Assembly (NCBI RefSeq): GCF_001659605.2
Contig: NC_035170.2
Span: forward strand, 15,266,265 to 15,330,264
From: Manihot esculenta
Lineage: Eukaryota; Streptophyta; Magnoliopsida; Malpighiales; Euphorbiaceae
Direction of reading: 5' to 3'
Length of the DNA: 64,000 bases
This document shows, piece by piece, positions 1 through 11,443 of the stretch (its first letter is position 1; every line of letters begins with the position of its first letter). Below the pieces are notes generated by a model, which made no database searches, was not told the DNA's origin, and worked only from the letters and a program-made list of their open reading frames with translations. The position numbers and the translations under genes were made by a program.

Positions 1-480
1 AGCCAATCAGAATCACTAAAATCTTTTAACTAAATATTATAGGTTGCAGAAAAGAAAATACTAGAACCTAAACAACTACTAATATATTGTAGAACTCTCT
101 GTGCTGCTTGTAAATAAAAATCAGTAGGTTGTGATAGGTACTGACTTAACTGTCGAATAGAATAAGTTAGATCAAGTCTTGTAGTAGTAAGATATAATAA
201 TATGTTAATAAGTCTTATATATATGGAAGGATCAGGTAAAAGAGTGCCTTTATCCTTTTGAAGTTTAAGGACACTGCTCATCGGTATTTGAACAGGTTTA
301 GAGGCAAGGTAACTTGCATAAGAAAGAATATCTAAAACAAAATCATGCTCAGAAGAAGGAGAGTGAGAAGGGAAATAATCAGAATCAGAAACAGTGCAAT
401 CTTGAGGTAAAACAAGATTAGTGCGAAAGGAAAGTCCAGAAGTGTGTTTTCCATAAGGAAAAATATATTCATAAAATACT
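1..480 (-). pseudogene. copia RT C-terminal end and start of RNase H (partial)
   Basis: The minus strand encodes a typical copia RT tail, with segments such as LDLTYSIRQLSQYL and AAQRVLQYI, followed near position 10-20 by SDSDW, the usual opening of copia RNase H. The frame stops between them. Upstream, the integrase-linked spacer (FPYGKHTSG and a Ser/Pro-rich stretch) joins directly to this RT tail. The fingers and palm, including the YVDD catalytic motif of roughly 200 or more residues, are absent, which indicates an internal deletion around positions 300-380. The rest of RNase H lies beyond the left edge. Confidence 0.75.
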
Positions 481-486
481 AAATTT

Positions 487-1200
487 CTAGAAAAAAAAAA
501 TTTCTCTAGTAGACAAATCAAACAACACACAACCTTTAACACCAATCTTATATCCAAAAAAAATATATATATACTTTCTTACTCTAGGATCAAATTTTAT
601 CCTAGTTGTAGTAAAAGTAGCTGCAAAACATAAAAAGCAAAAAACCTTTAGAGAAGACAAATCAGGAACAGAACCATGAAGCAAGTCATATGGAGATTTA
701 TTTCAAGCAAAGGTGTTGGCAATCTATTGATGAGAAAAAGAGAATGTGCAACAGCATAAGACTGAAACATCCTTGGTAATTGAGTTTGAAAAAGTAAAGC
801 TCTAGCCACATTCAAGATATGTTGATACTTTCTTTCAACTATGAAATTTTATTGTGGAGTTTCCACAAAACTAGTTTGATGAATAATACCTTTTAAAGTA
901 AAAAACTTAGTCATGAAAAATTCAAGACCATTATCACTTCTGAGAATTTTAAGTTTTGTTTCAAACCGTGTTTCAATGAAATTAACAAAGGACTAGATTG
1001 AAAAAGAAGTTTCAGATTTATACTTCATTAAAAAAATCCAAGTATGCATAGAAAAATAATCTACAATAGCTAAAAAATATGTGTCCATGAATAGAAGGAA
1101 CTTTAAAGGTCTCCAAATATTGACATGAATCAAATCAAACAAGACAGAGGACTTAGATGTATTTATGGGAAAGGGCAATTTTTTATGTTTAGCATAATGA
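487..1200 (-). pseudogene. copia integrase fragment
   Basis: Two pieces in different frames read on the minus strand as copia integrase. The N-terminal part of the core (993-1178) has FDLIHVNIW and YFLAIVDYFSMHTWIFLMK, which match the first catalytic-Asp region and the strand after it; the Asp position of the usual VDIWGP motif reads VNIW, so the residue is substituted. The C-terminal part (487-684) has FFGYKIGVKGCVLFDLSTREIFF, the conserved end of copia integrase. Stops and frameshifts between 690 and 990 break the middle of the domain. It cannot make an active enzyme. Confidence 0.75.
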
Positions 1201-1230
1201 CAAGTTCAGAAACCTCATTATTTAAAGAAG

Positions 1231-1735
1231 TTACATAAGAGTGTATATCCGAACAAAATGTATAACATTTATAGAAGGATGTCCTAATCTAAAATGCCAT
1301 ATACTAAAAGTTGTATTAGAACCCTTTTCAGCATAATCTATCTTACAAGCATCTACAGACAACAAAGTACTGTTAACAAATGATAAAATAGATTCCAACA
1401 AGATGTAAAGGCGATTCTTAACCTCAACTAAACCAATCTTCTTCAACGTATTATGCTCCTGTATAACACATTTATTGTAATGAAAAATAAGAACACATGA
1501 AAGAGAAGAAGTTAGTTTAGTCAAAGAAATAAGATTGAAAGTAAACTCGGGTATGTATAAAATTTCAGATAAGACGAACATTTTTGAAAAATAAACGGTC
1601 CTGAAAAATTAGCAGAAACAGTAGTACCATTTGGTAGCTTAATATGGACAGACTTAATTTTCTTATATGTCATAAAGTGAGTTAGAGAAAAATATACATG
1701 AGCGGTTGCTCCAATATCCAAGATTCAGTTTGCAA
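1231..1735 (-). pseudogene. copia protease and gag-pre-integrase fragment
   Basis: The minus-strand frame ending near 1521 contains DIGATAHVYFSLTHF, which corresponds to the copia aspartic protease active site (usual form D-[ST]-G-A with a downstream His); here the residue after Asp is Ile, so the site is altered. The next frame (1231-1581) continues with the protease body and then WHFRLGHPS, the signature of the gag-pre-integrase domain and the His-containing start of the integrase zinc site. The two pieces overlap in different frames at 1521-1581, indicating a frameshift. Confidence 0.75.
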
Positions 1736-2463
1736 TGCACAAGAAAAAATTAAGAAGGGATTACCTGCTGAGTTAGAACAAGAAGTTGTAACTGCAGAGC
1801 ATCCGGATATACTAGAATGGATGTGCTAACTTGATTTGCATTGTGTATCTCCTATTGAACCTTCTCAGGTTGAATTAGGGTGAGCAATCATTAATATTGA
1901 TCAGTTGTGAAAATTGGTACCGAATGTTCAGATGGAGCAGAATAGACAGGTGTTCATTGATATTGATCAGGTGTGAAGGTTGGTAACGAATGCTCAATAT
2001 GATCAGGTGCATGAGTGTTCTCTGCACAAAGGTTAGTAATACCAGCAAGAGAATTATTCCTCGATATGTCCCATTCTACCATAAAAGATGCATATCTTAA
2101 TTTTGGACTGAGAAGCAAGTTTTTTATGATCACGATTAAAAGGAGGAAGAACCATGTCTCGCCTATAAGAGGATTTCTATGACAGAGCTCCGGAGGAACA
2201 ACCATGCCTCGCCCATAAGAGGAACTTTATGATAGATCTTGAGAAGATTTGATAGCAAGGGCTTTAGATTCAATAATTAGCCCTAGATTCAACTGTCTGT
2301 CTTGCTGGACCACAAGAAAGAAAGCCTTATTGATGGATGGTAAGGGATCCATCATCATAATCTAAGATCTAGCATGATAAAAAAAAAAAGAAGCATTGAG
2401 GCCTTTCAAGAACCGAATGACATAGTCATTCTGTTTATGAGTTTTCATAGTCTTAAGAGTATC

Positions 2464-3002
2464 TCAATTGCAAGGATCTAAACAGACACATTGTGGCATA
2501 GGTCTAAAATTATCTAACTCATCCCATAGAGTTTTAAGATGAGTAAAATAATTGGTAACAGATAGATCACCTTGTGTGAAATTGGAAATTTCTTCTTGTA
2601 AGTCAGAGAATCGAAACATATCACCTTGTGAGAAGCGATTTTGTAGATATTTCCATGCATCAACAGCATTATTAATCCAAATTATGCTTTGAGAAATCGA
2701 CTGAGAAAGAGATCTCATTATCCATGAAAGAACCATGTTATTGCATCTATCCTACGCAACAAACATAGAATCGCCTTTTTCTGGTTTCTTTAGACTTTCA
2801 TCAATGAATCTGATCTTATTTTTGAATTGTAATGCCATTTTCATTGCTCTCGCCCAAGAGTGATAGTCGGACCAGAAAGGACTGGAGACACCAAAATTAA
2901 TGGTGAATTTTTATTCGGATGAAGAAAATATAGATTTGAAGGATAAATAAGATAATCACTATTCGAATTTGCATTTTTGATTGCAGATGATTCAATAGCC
3001 AT
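2464..3002 (-). pseudogene. copia gag (UBN2-type) remnant
   Basis: An ATG at 3002 (minus) begins a frame whose early part is Asn/Ser-rich. After a frameshift near 2880 the protein continues with DYHSWARAMKMAL and FIDESLKKPEKGD, then after a stop near 2755 with AVDAWKYLQNRF, FTQGDLSVTNYFTHLKTLWDEL and a Cys-containing end. These are hallmarks of the copia gag core (UBN2 family), which packages the element RNA. At least one frameshift and one nonsense codon disable it. The zinc knuckle expected downstream (about 1740-2460) is not recognisable to me. Confidence 0.75.
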
Positions 3003-3152
3003 GGATAAAAAAGAGAAGATAAGGAAACACTCGAAACAGAAAGAAAGATCACTCAGAAAGAAACTTCACGCGGAAAAAAAACACTCAGAACGGATGAGAG
3101 AAAACTCAGGATCACGAGAGAAAATTAGTGAAATAAAGCAAAACACTCAGGA

Positions 3153-3588
3153 ATAGGGGTGAGCAGTATTCGGTTCAAACCGAAAAAACCGATCAAACCG
3201 AATTAATTTTAAAATTCGGTTCGATTTCATTTTTAATTTCAAAAATTTCGATTATTTCAGTTCGGTTCGGTTTTGATAAAAAAATTAAGAAAACTAAACC
3301 GAACCGATTAGTGATAATAATATGTTATTTTCAATAATATAGAGAAATTAAATTATATTAAGATTAAAATATTTTAATTAAATTTTAAAATATTAAAAAT
3401 AAAGTGTAAAAAATAAAAATTTATTAAAAATCAAAACTGATCAAATCGAACCGAATCAGACCAGTTCAGTTCGATTTGATTTCTAACTAAAATTAGTTCG
3501 ATTCGGTTTTCATAAATACTAAAATTTTAATTTTTGATTTATTTGGTTCGGTTCGATTTTAAACCGAACCGACCGAATGCTCACCCAT
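3153..3588. mobile_element. hAT-type MITE with terminal inverted repeats
   Basis: The 436-bp AT-rich element starts ATAGGGGTGAGCA and ends TGCTCACCCAT, so its ends are inverted copies (GGGTGAGCA followed by TTCGGT within a few bases). It is flanked by ACTCAGGA at 3145-3152 and ACTTAGGA at 3589-3596, an 8-bp target duplication with one mismatch, which is the hAT hallmark. The interior is built of repeated and inverted TTCGGTTCGATTT-like segments and has no ORF, so it is non-autonomous. Confidence 0.75.
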
Positions 3589-3811
3589 ACTTAGGAAGGA
3601 TGAGAGAAGGCTCGGGATCATGAGAGAAAACTATCAGAATAAAGGAAAAACACTCTGGACGGATGAGAAAAGGCTAGTAAACAAAGATCGATTTTCTTTC
3701 TCGGATGAGAGCAAACTCGGAACTCTCGGGACAGAGAGCAGTTTTCTTTCTCGGAAAAGAGAAGAGACTCAGAATAGACGAGAAAAAACTTTGAGCAGAG
3801 AAGTAATTATT

Positions 3812-3823
3812 GCTATGATACCA
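3812..3823 (-). other. copia primer binding site (initiator tRNA-Met)
   Basis: The minus strand reads TGGTATCATAGC directly after the LTR end CTTGTCA. This differs at one base from TGGTATCAGAGC, the sequence complementary to the 3' end of plant initiator tRNA-Met, the usual copia primer. Confidence 0.7.
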
Positions 3824-3960
3824 TGACAAGATTTCTGGAGGAAAAATAATACTCTGTATAGATACTTTGAGATATCTCATATTTATATACAATCTAAGGA
3901 AGGAAAATATTATTCTAGAATAATATATAAGAACTAATTATACTACTTTAAAATAAAACA
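3824..3960 (-). repeat. probable copia 5' LTR
   Basis: On the minus strand the segment begins TGTTTTATTTT (3960) and ends CTTGTCA (3824), directly before the primer site. It contains TATATAAATATG near 3882-3893, a plausible LTR TATA box. The 3' boundary is supported by the primer site. The 5' boundary is a guess from the TG start, because the partner LTR is outside the window. Confidence 0.45.
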
Positions 3961-4385
3961 ATTAATTTTCTTTGTTTTTATAAATAACTGAATCCGTTAA
4001 TAATTTCAAATTTTGAAATAAATTCAAACATTTTAATTTGCTACTTTTATAGGCAGAATACTAAATTAAATTTTGAAAAATTGATAGTAACTTATAATAA
4101 ATTCCTTAAAGTTTAATTTTACTAATAAAGTAATTTTTAAAAAGCATAATTTTATTTAAATAATATCTTTTTTGTCGATCCATTATTTACCCATCATTCC
4201 ATTTTGATGCATATGTGATAGAGTAATGAAAAATTAAAATGTAAAAGAAAATTTATAAATTAAAATAAATAATATTTTATTTTATTTAATATTATTAATA
4301 TAAAGCAAAGTTTTCTATATATAAAAAATATGTATATAATTTACAATATCGAGTACGAATATTTAATAAAATATTTTAATATATA
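3961..4385. other. AT-rich spacer, no gene seen
   Basis: Strongly AT-rich sequence with homopolymer runs and no coding frame or repeat boundary that I can recognise. It ends at the GTATT target duplication of the Tat-type element. Confidence 0.6.
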
Positions 4386-4390
4386 GTATT

Positions 4391-4811
4391 TCATGACCAC
4401 CAGACCTTAGATATCTAGGCTATGACTGAGCCCACGTTGGAAAGGTCAGGTCATAACCCTATCAAAGGCCAATAGTAGGTCTGTCTCTCAATAAGACAGA
4501 GCTCAGAACCATATGTAGGAGGTCTAGCCCAATTGACTTGATGGATCTGCGGGGCAATATATCCCTGGATATCTGGGATCGTGTCCACATGGTGTCGGAG
4601 GAAATTTAATGGACGCCTGATGATAGGAAAAGATACAGTACGTTCGCATGTACGGCTCAGCGTGACAATGACAGGAAGTAGAAACGCAGAACGGTGGTTA
4701 CACGTCACTAGAATATAAAAGGAAAAAGAATAAAAGAAGGCATGAGCCAACTAGACCAAGCTTATCAAAAATACGCATTGATCCTACCCTCTACTAGATC
4801 TCAGGACATCA
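4391..4811 (+). repeat. 5' LTR of the Tat element
   Basis: Aligns along its length with 25386-25838 (shared landmarks include CTATGACT, CATAACCCTAT, GTCCACATGGTG, ATACGC). It starts TCATGACC where the 3' copy has TGATGACC, so the terminal TG has mutated. The end ..GACATCA precedes the primer site by one base. The 3' copy lacks about 5 bp near this end. Possible TATA box AATATAAAAGG near 4711. Confidence 0.8.
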
Positions 4812-4812
4812 A

Positions 4813-4830
4813 TTGGCGCCGTCTGTGGAA
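4813..4830 (+). other. Tat element primer binding site
   Basis: TTGGCGCCGTCTGTGG follows the LTR by one base. This is the primer site typical of Tat/Ogre-branch plant gypsy elements, generally attributed to a tRNA-Arg primer; the attribution is from memory. Confidence 0.75.
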
Positions 4831-4889
4831 ACGAAAGAGATCTTTTCATCACTGAAGTTCTCATTCTCATCCCATTCACTGAGAGTCAC

Positions 4890-6640
4890 ATGACCAATCA
4901 CGACGAAAACCATACCGGAAACACCCTAAACGACCTGACTCTACTCAGGAAGGACCACAGTTCTCATTCTCTAGCCCTACTACCCATTGAATCAACCACT
5001 CGTGTATTTAACCTTTCACCAAGCTCGGTAGGGACCATGCTTTGAACCACCTTATCTGAATAGGAGCTGCAAAACATGGCCCTCCAGCTATAAAACACTG
5101 CTCACTGGCTAGGCCAGATGTTGCAGCAGAGGGAACTCAGCACCCCATTGAGCGTACCACTCATAACTGAAGGGTTCAACATCAATGAGCCCTAACCCAC
5201 GTTAAACCATCAAGCCCCTCAACAGAGGGGCAAGAGAATAGGTGATGGAGATGGAGAAGTCAGCCAAAGGAATGAGCCCATGGCCAGAGCAAGAGGTCGG
5301 GTAGTAAGGGAGCTTATCGAGAATGATGGAGCTTAGAGCTACTCTCCCAAACTAGTAGAAAGATTGGAGAGTGAAGAGCTAGAAATAAACTATCGCACAG
5401 AGAAAAGGCCCAAGAGAGAGGAGGCAGATGTAGATCAAAAGTTAGAAAGCTGAGAGAGCAACTGTTAATGGAGTTGGGGGCACGAGACAACAGTAGTCCC
5501 TTGTTGCCAACCTTATCCCCATTTGTGAGATGGGTACAATAGGAAACCATCCTCAAGAAGTTCATGATGCCAATGATGGTCGCCTATGATGGGACGGGAA
5601 GCCCCAAGGAGCACGTCTTGAATTATAAAACATTCATGGAGCTGCAAACTCACTCAGATGCCTTGATGTGCAAGGTTTTTTCCACCGCATTAATCGGACC
5701 AGTCTGAGAGTGGTTCAACAGCTTGGAGGCTTGTAGTATTAAGAACTTCATAGACCTGGCCATCGTATTTATTAACAAATTCATTGCTGGGGTCCCAGCT
5801 GAAAGAAAGACAAGCTATTTAGAATTCAGCAAAGGAGGAACAAATCTTTAAGATAGTATGTGGCCAGGTTGAACTCAAAGGCTTTACAAGTACCTGAGCT
5901 TGATGAAGCAAGAGCTATGGAAGCTATGCAGAAGGGCACCACCTCCCTAGAATTCTTTAGATCACTATGCAGAAAGCCACCTACCACCATAGCAGAGTTG
6001 ATGAAAAGGGGAGAAAAGTATATAAGGCAGGACGATACCTTGACCACAAGCAGGTTCGCCAAGCAGGCAAGAGGTAGAGGAAGGTTTGGGGAGGACAAGA
6101 GGCAAGATAGGCCGGAGAGGAGACAAGACCGAGGGCATAAAGCATTGAACAGACACCGATAGGAGAGGAAGGAGCAGGGACCCTATCAACCCCGGATCCC
6201 AGCGGAGATCACTCCTTTGGATGTGTCTAGAGTCGAAGTGCTCGTGGCAGTCCAAAACAAAGACTTCATACAGTAGCCCAAACTGATGAAGGCAGAAGCA
6301 AACAGAAGGGACCCGAATAAGTACTGCTAGTACCACCAAACTCATGGCCATGATACGAACAACTGTTACCAGTTGATAAATGAAATAGAGAGGCTCATCA
6401 AGAGAGGACACCATAGGAACTTTGTAAAAAAGCCAGAGGGCCAGAGACAGCAACAGAACATATCTGGGAAAAGTCCTAAGAGACAGATCGAGGCGCCGAT
6501 GAATAATGGCTTCAGTGGGACGATCAATATGATTGTACGAGGGACTAAAGGCCATATGAGTCGAAGAGGGAAGAAGAGAAGCCGAAATGGGGAGGGGAGC
6601 AGCATTGAAGTAATACAGATCGTGGAACACTCCCCAGTGA
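4890..6640 (+). pseudogene. Tat element gag
   Basis: A frame opening at ATG 4890 is broken by several stops and frameshifts. The recognisable gag core lies at about 5565-5820, with YDGTGSPKEHVLNYKTFMEL, HSDALMCKVF, a Trp-containing EWFNSLEACSIKNFIDLA and FINKFIAGV, matching the retrotransposon gag family. It continues in another frame at 5860-6162 (ARLNSKALQVPELDEARAM, KPPTTIAELMKRGEKYI) and ends with an Arg-rich tail. A degraded knuckle-like region near 6330-6400 contains HGHDTNNC and QLINEIERLIKRGH, typical of this lineage just before protease. The product would have been the capsid protein; the gene is dead. Confidence 0.8.
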
Positions 6641-7131
6641 CCATCTCTTTCTCTTCAAAGGATGCTCAAGGAGTACATATGCCTCATGACAATGTCTTGG
6701 TCATTGAGGCTGTCATCCATAACTTTCGAATCTAAAAAGTTTTAGTAGACGACGGCAGCAAGGTGAACCTACTGCCCTACCGAGTCTTTCTGCAGATGAG
6801 TATACTCGAAGAGCAGTTGGTCAAGGATCAAGCTCCGGTCAAGGGGAGAAGGGGAACCCCAGTGGCGGTGGAAGGGAAAGTAAAGGTGGCCCTCACCTTA
6901 GGAGAGCCACCCCTATCCCGAACTCACTATGTAGTGTTCCTAGTGGTAAAGCTACCCCTGAATTACAACGCCATCTTGGGAAGATCGATGCTATATGACT
7001 TTGAAGCAGTGACTAGCATTCGATATCTAACCAGGAAATTTCCTATGGAGGCGGGGATAGGTGTAGTCTGGAGAATACAGGAGGAGGCCAGAGTTGTGTA
7101 CCTGGCCACAGTGGAGGAACCAAGCGCCTAG
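6640..7131 (+). pseudogene. Tat element aspartic protease
   Basis: The plus frame reads ITFSS-type and DDVLVIEAVI-like segments, then after a stop VLVDDGSKVNLLPYRVFLQM. The active-site motif is D-D-G-S where retroviral-type proteases have D-[TS]-G-S, so the catalytic Asp is kept but its neighbour is changed. Further on, LNYNAILGRSMLYDFEAVTS matches the conserved ILGR region that closes the protease fold in plant gypsy elements. The frame ends at a stop at about 7129. It would have cleaved the polyprotein. Confidence 0.75.
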
Positions 7132-7269
7132 CCAGAAGAAATATACCCCACAGTTATGAATGTCCGAGATGAAAAGAAAGAGGCTAGGACTTAACTTGTA
7201 GACAAGCTGGAAACCTTCCCATTATCTGAGAAAGAAAGCGACAAAGTCTTCAGCATCAACTCGAGCATA

Positions 7270-8630
7270 GAGAAGAGCTAGAAGGAAGTTGGAATGGCTT
7301 TAATCAGAGAGCACGCCTCGAGCTTTGCCTGGAAGCCCTCAGATATGCCAGGGATTGATATTGAGGTAATGACCCACAAGCTGAACTTCCTCCCCGGGGC
7401 CAAGCCGGTGAAGCAGAATAAGAGGTTCTTTGGGAAGGAGAAACTATAGGCCACAAGAGAAGAAGTGCAGAAATTAGAAGAGGCCAGGTTTATTAAGAAA
7501 GTAATATACCCACAATGGTTAGCCAACCCTGTGTTAGTGAAAAAAGCCAATGAAAAATGTAGAATGTATATAGACTTCACTGATTTAAATAAGGTCTGCC
7601 CAAAGGATTGCTTCCAGATATTAATAAAATGGTCGGCTCTATGGCCGTCTTTGACTACTTATCATCTTTAGATGTTATGTCAAGATATCATCAAATCCCT
7701 ATGGACAGGTCAGATAAAGAGAAGACCTCCTTCATAACTGAAGACGGAATATACTGCTACAAGGCTATGCCTTTCGGATTGAGAAATGCTGGGGCAACAT
7801 ATCAGCGGTTGATGAATAAAATCTTTAAGGATCAAATTGGGAGAAACATGGAGGTTTACGTCGATGATATGGTAGTTAAAAGCCATATCTTTCAACAATA
7901 CCTGACCGATTTGGAAGAGGTCTTTCGGGTGCTGTAGCAATACAGAATGAGGTTAAACCCAGCGAAATGCACTTTCTTCATCAGAGGAGAAATTTTTTTG
8001 GGTTACATGGTTAGTGAAAAGGGCATAGAGCCAAACCCATAGAAGGTAGAGACCATACCAACTATGCCTAAGACATCTTGTATAAGGGATGTCCAGAGGC
8101 TTACACGAAGAGTAGTAGCACTCAATAGGTTCATGTCCAAGTCAGCAGAGAGATGCCTACCTTTCTTTAAGAAGCTAAGGAAGGTCCCAAACTTTCAATG
8201 GTCAAAGAATTGTCAAGAAGCCTTCAAAAACCTTAAGGAGTACCTCAGTTCCCCACATGTACTTAGTGGTCCCCTGGCAGGAGAGGAACTCTTTATTTAC
8301 TTGGTTGCATATGAATAAGCAGTGAGTGTCGTACTGGTGAGAGAAGAAACTGAGTTCCAGAAGCCTATCTTCTACGTCAGCAAGGTGCTCAGAGATGCCG
8401 AGGTCAGATATATAAATATTGAGAAGCTGGCATTCACTTTATTATTGGCAGTGAGGAAGTTTAGGATGTATCTGGAAGGCCACCAAGGAGTAGTGATGAC
8501 TAACCAGCCCTTCAAAAAGATCTTACATAGGACTGAGACTTTAGAATGGATGCTAGCATGGTCTATAAAAATCAGTCCGTACTGCCTTATTTACGGATCT
8601 CAGATAGCAATCAAAGCCTAAGCCTTAGCG
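7270..8630 (+). pseudogene. Tat element reverse transcriptase and first RNase H
   Basis: The series of frames shows the full RT order: FIKKVIYPQWLANPVLVKK and YIDFTDLNKVCPKDCF (up to about 7610), a one-step frameshift, DINKMVGSMAVFDYLSSLD and YHQIPMDRSDKEKTSF, MPFGLRNAGATYQRLMNKIF, and the catalytic YVDDMVVKS at about 7857-7883. The connection and RNase H follow (KCTFFIRGEIFLGYMVS, FQWSKNCQEAF, FYVSKVLRDAEVRYINIEKLA, LEWMLAWSIKISPYCLIY) up to about 8620. Stops at about 7447, 7936, 8040, 8317 and 8620 and a frameshift near 7610 inactivate it. Where chromovirus RNase H has CDAS, this copy has degraded sequence (LVAYE). Confidence 0.85.
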
Positions 8631-8734
8631 GACTTTATAGCTAAGTACTCCTTCAGCTTGGATAAGAAAAAGCTGGATGACACATTGCCGAGTTCAGTAG
8701 AAGAAAAAGATGGGGAACAACCGCATGAATTCAG

Positions 8735-9154
8735 GTGAAACTTATTCGTAGATGGGGCATCGAATTACATAGCTAGTGGGGCAAAAATTCTATTGAAAGG
8801 GCCAGATGAGTTCAAATTATGCTATGCCCTACGCTTCGGATTCCCGGCATCTAACAACATGGCAGAATACGAAGCTCTTCTAAATGAGATATAGATAGCC
8901 TTAGGAGTGGGGGCAATTACCCTCAAAATAAACAGCGATTCTCAGCTTATAGTGAATCAAATAACAGGAGTGTACCAGGCAAAGGATCCCGTTATCTAGA
9001 AGTATTTAGCCAAAGTACAAGCTCTAGAAGTCGAGCTTTGTGAGCAGGGAATCACCGTACAATATCAAAGAATACCCCGAGAAGAGAATGAAGAGGCAAA
9101 CTTGCTTAGCAAATTGTCTGTAGAGGAACTAAAACAACTCCCAGACAAAGTGTA
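8735..9154 (+). pseudogene. second (archaeal-type) RNase H of the Tat element
   Basis: After a tether (ALADFIAKYS) a second RNase H domain begins: LFVDGASNYIASGAKILLKG carries the first Asp, NNMAEYEALLNE the Glu, and INSDSQLIVNQITGVYQAKD the second Asp, with ENEEANLLSKLS at the end. A duplicated RNase H of this type after the ordinary one is a known Tat-lineage trait. Stops occur at about 8738, 8893 and 8998. The domain's last residues (DKVYV) are cut by a solo LTR; after it the frame resumes with VQQIDIPTFEKLAP at 11449. Confidence 0.82.
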
Positions 9155-11443
9155 TGTAACGACCTGAAAATCGGACCACTACCGGCCCTAGGATCCAGAT
9201 CGGCTTAAGGCCGCCGGGACCCGTAGCAAGCCAAACATTCATCCTGTGAACCTGTTTAATCCCATACATGATCAACAACATACATAAAAATTTTGAACTT
9301 TTCTTTCCATTCAATCACCAAACTCAACCTGTGCATGCTCTATTCATAAACATAAACATTAACTCCACCTTGGAGTCCTCATCAATGCTCCAATGGGGTG
9401 ACATAACATAAATTAAGTTTGGTTTACAATAATCATCATTAAACATTAAGATCATGTACTAGAAAGGGATTAACATAATACTATGGTCAAGCACAACTCT
9501 AAACTTTCATAAGCATCATTACATAACATTTCTATATCATACTTTTACATTACATCATATCCATGTCCACATCTAGCTATTACATAACACATGACTCTAC
9601 TCCTGCTGACCTCCTGGTCTACCCTGTACCTGCAAACCTGGGGGTTAAGGGAGAGGGGTGAGCTATAAAGCCCAGTGAGCAGAATAATTAAACATTCAAT
9701 TTAAATTTCATGCTTTCATGAAATGCAACATATCACAAACAATCCACATCAAGGATGAACTTGTCACCAATAGCCCACTACTCATTCCAATAGTGCCAGG
9801 GGCGTAGACTGGGCCTCACTGGTCTTTCTTTTACATTACATTCATAACATAACATTCCAATATGCCAAGGGCGTAGAATGGGCCTCACTGGTCTTTCTCT
9901 TACATAGTGCCAGGGGCGTAGAATGGGCCTCACTGGTCTTCCATACCGTATCATATCATATCATAATGTAGTGCGGCTAAAGGATCATCCAACATTCACC
10001 CACATCAACAACATATTATGCAATGCAACATATTCGTGAAATCTAATGCAAGCACCCTAGTATATCTCATGGCATTCATGATGCGTGTATCATGCTCAGA
10101 ATTTATTTATTTACTTTGAAACGAAATAAGATATTCCACTCACCTCTGGCTGAAGCTCTAACAGACTCAGAAGCAGCTGAACTCACTGCTGGGGTCCTCG
10201 GTTCCTCGGGTCCGAACCTACACAGGTGGACTCAAATGAGGGACTTAACATACATAAACATGACTCTAAAATACTCCCCAAAAACCCCCTAAAACACCTT
10301 AAAACAATCACATAAATCATGCAAAGGAGGGCTGAACAGGGCACTTTCGGCGGCAGGTTCGGCAGCCGAAAGGCCCTCCAGAGCCGAAAGTCATGCACCT
10401 TCGGCGGCACTTTCGGCGGCCGAAGGTTCCCTCCAGAGACGAAACTCATGCATGTTCGGCGGCACCTTCGGCAGCCGAAACTCCCTTCCAGAGCCGAAAG
10501 TCCACTTTCGGGGGCAGGGTTCGGCAGCCGATACATGCTACCAAAGGCAGGTTCGGCGGCCGAAAGAGCCTTCGGCTGCCGAACCTAAGTTCTTCCTAAG
10601 GGGCATAAACTCAGCTCAACATGCATAAACGCCTCCCAACTCATTCAATCATGCATTTTCCTATTCTACAGCATGCATACTCAAGCATACAAGCTCCTAG
10701 GGGCTTCAAACTATCCTAAATCCCATCTACAACACATCAAACATGCATATCCAACATACATTGCTCATAAACGCACAATAAACCCATAAACTCCACATAA
10801 ACCTACACATGCATTTCTACCCCAAGAAACTTCATAAAACTTACTTAAAATATTAAAGGAACTATAGATCTACTCTTACCTCTTGAAGAACGAGAGGAGA
10901 GACGATCTAACTTGGAGATGGGAGAGTTCTCAACTCTTTGGTCTCCAAGCTTCCAAAACTCGCTCTTTTGTTCAAATATCTTCAAATCAACATAAAGCTT
11001 GTTAAAACATGAAAGATCGAAGGAAAAACATCTAAAATGAACCATGGGAGAGCAAGAACTCACCGTGGCCGAAAATGGGGAGAAAACTCGCCCGTTTCGG
11101 CCATGAAGCTCTTATATAGGGGCTGGCAGACCACTTTTCGGCAGCCTAAAGTGCCTCCAAAACTCATGCAAGTTCGGCGGCCGAACATGAGGTTCGGCGG
11201 CCGAACCTTTGAAACTTTCGGAAGCCTAACTTGCCCCCCTAAACCATCCCACGTTCGGCGGCCGAACCTGGAAATGTCTCCTTGGTCTTTTTCTTTTAAA
11301 ACTCAATTTCCTTTTTGCTTAAAACCATAAAATACATTAAAAAATTTTATAAAAACATGATTTTACCCTTCTAGAGGTTTCCGACATCCGAAATTCCACC
11401 GGACGGTAGGAATTTCGATACCGGAGTCTAGCCGGGTATTACA
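9155..11443 (-). mobile_element. solo LTR of a Tekay-type gypsy family, in the Tat pol gene
   Basis: A 2289-bp unit begins TGTAACGACCTG and ends GGGTATTACA, and is bracketed by GTGTA at 9150-9154 and 11444-11448. Removing it rejoins the host reading frame exactly (DKVYV then QQIDIP). Its sequence is the LTR type that flanks the full element at 38370-48246, in minus orientation. Its two palindrome clusters are at about 10343-10588 and 11130-11265. There is no internal region, so it is a solo LTR. Confidence 0.9.

Larger units (their letters stand above)
1..3960 (-). mobile_element. Ty1/copia retrotransposon remnant, 5' LTR to start of RNase H
   Basis: Read on the minus strand, the order is LTR (3960-3824), primer site, gag, protease, gag-pre-integrase, integrase, end of RT and start of RNase H, which is the Ty1/copia order. 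The element leaves the window at its RNase H, so the 3' LTR and target duplication are unseen. Every domain carries stops or frameshifts, and the catalytic core of RT is missing, so it is dead. A MITE (3153-3588) sits in the leader between primer site and gag. Superfamily assignment is firm; I do not assign the lineage. Confidence 0.85.

Noticed and set aside
5965..6630. Minus-strand frame of 221 residues opposite gag
   Set aside because: Antisense shadow of the decayed Tat gag/protease; no domain and no codon pattern of its own.
10183..10599. Overlapping frames on both strands rich in FGGR, SAAE and RRPK
   Set aside because: They translate the TTCGGCGGCCGAA palindrome cluster of a solo LTR; similar frames appear at every cluster (15.9-16.4, 22.8-23.1, 39.5-39.9, 47.1-47.4, 49.8-50.1 and 57.2-57.5 kb).
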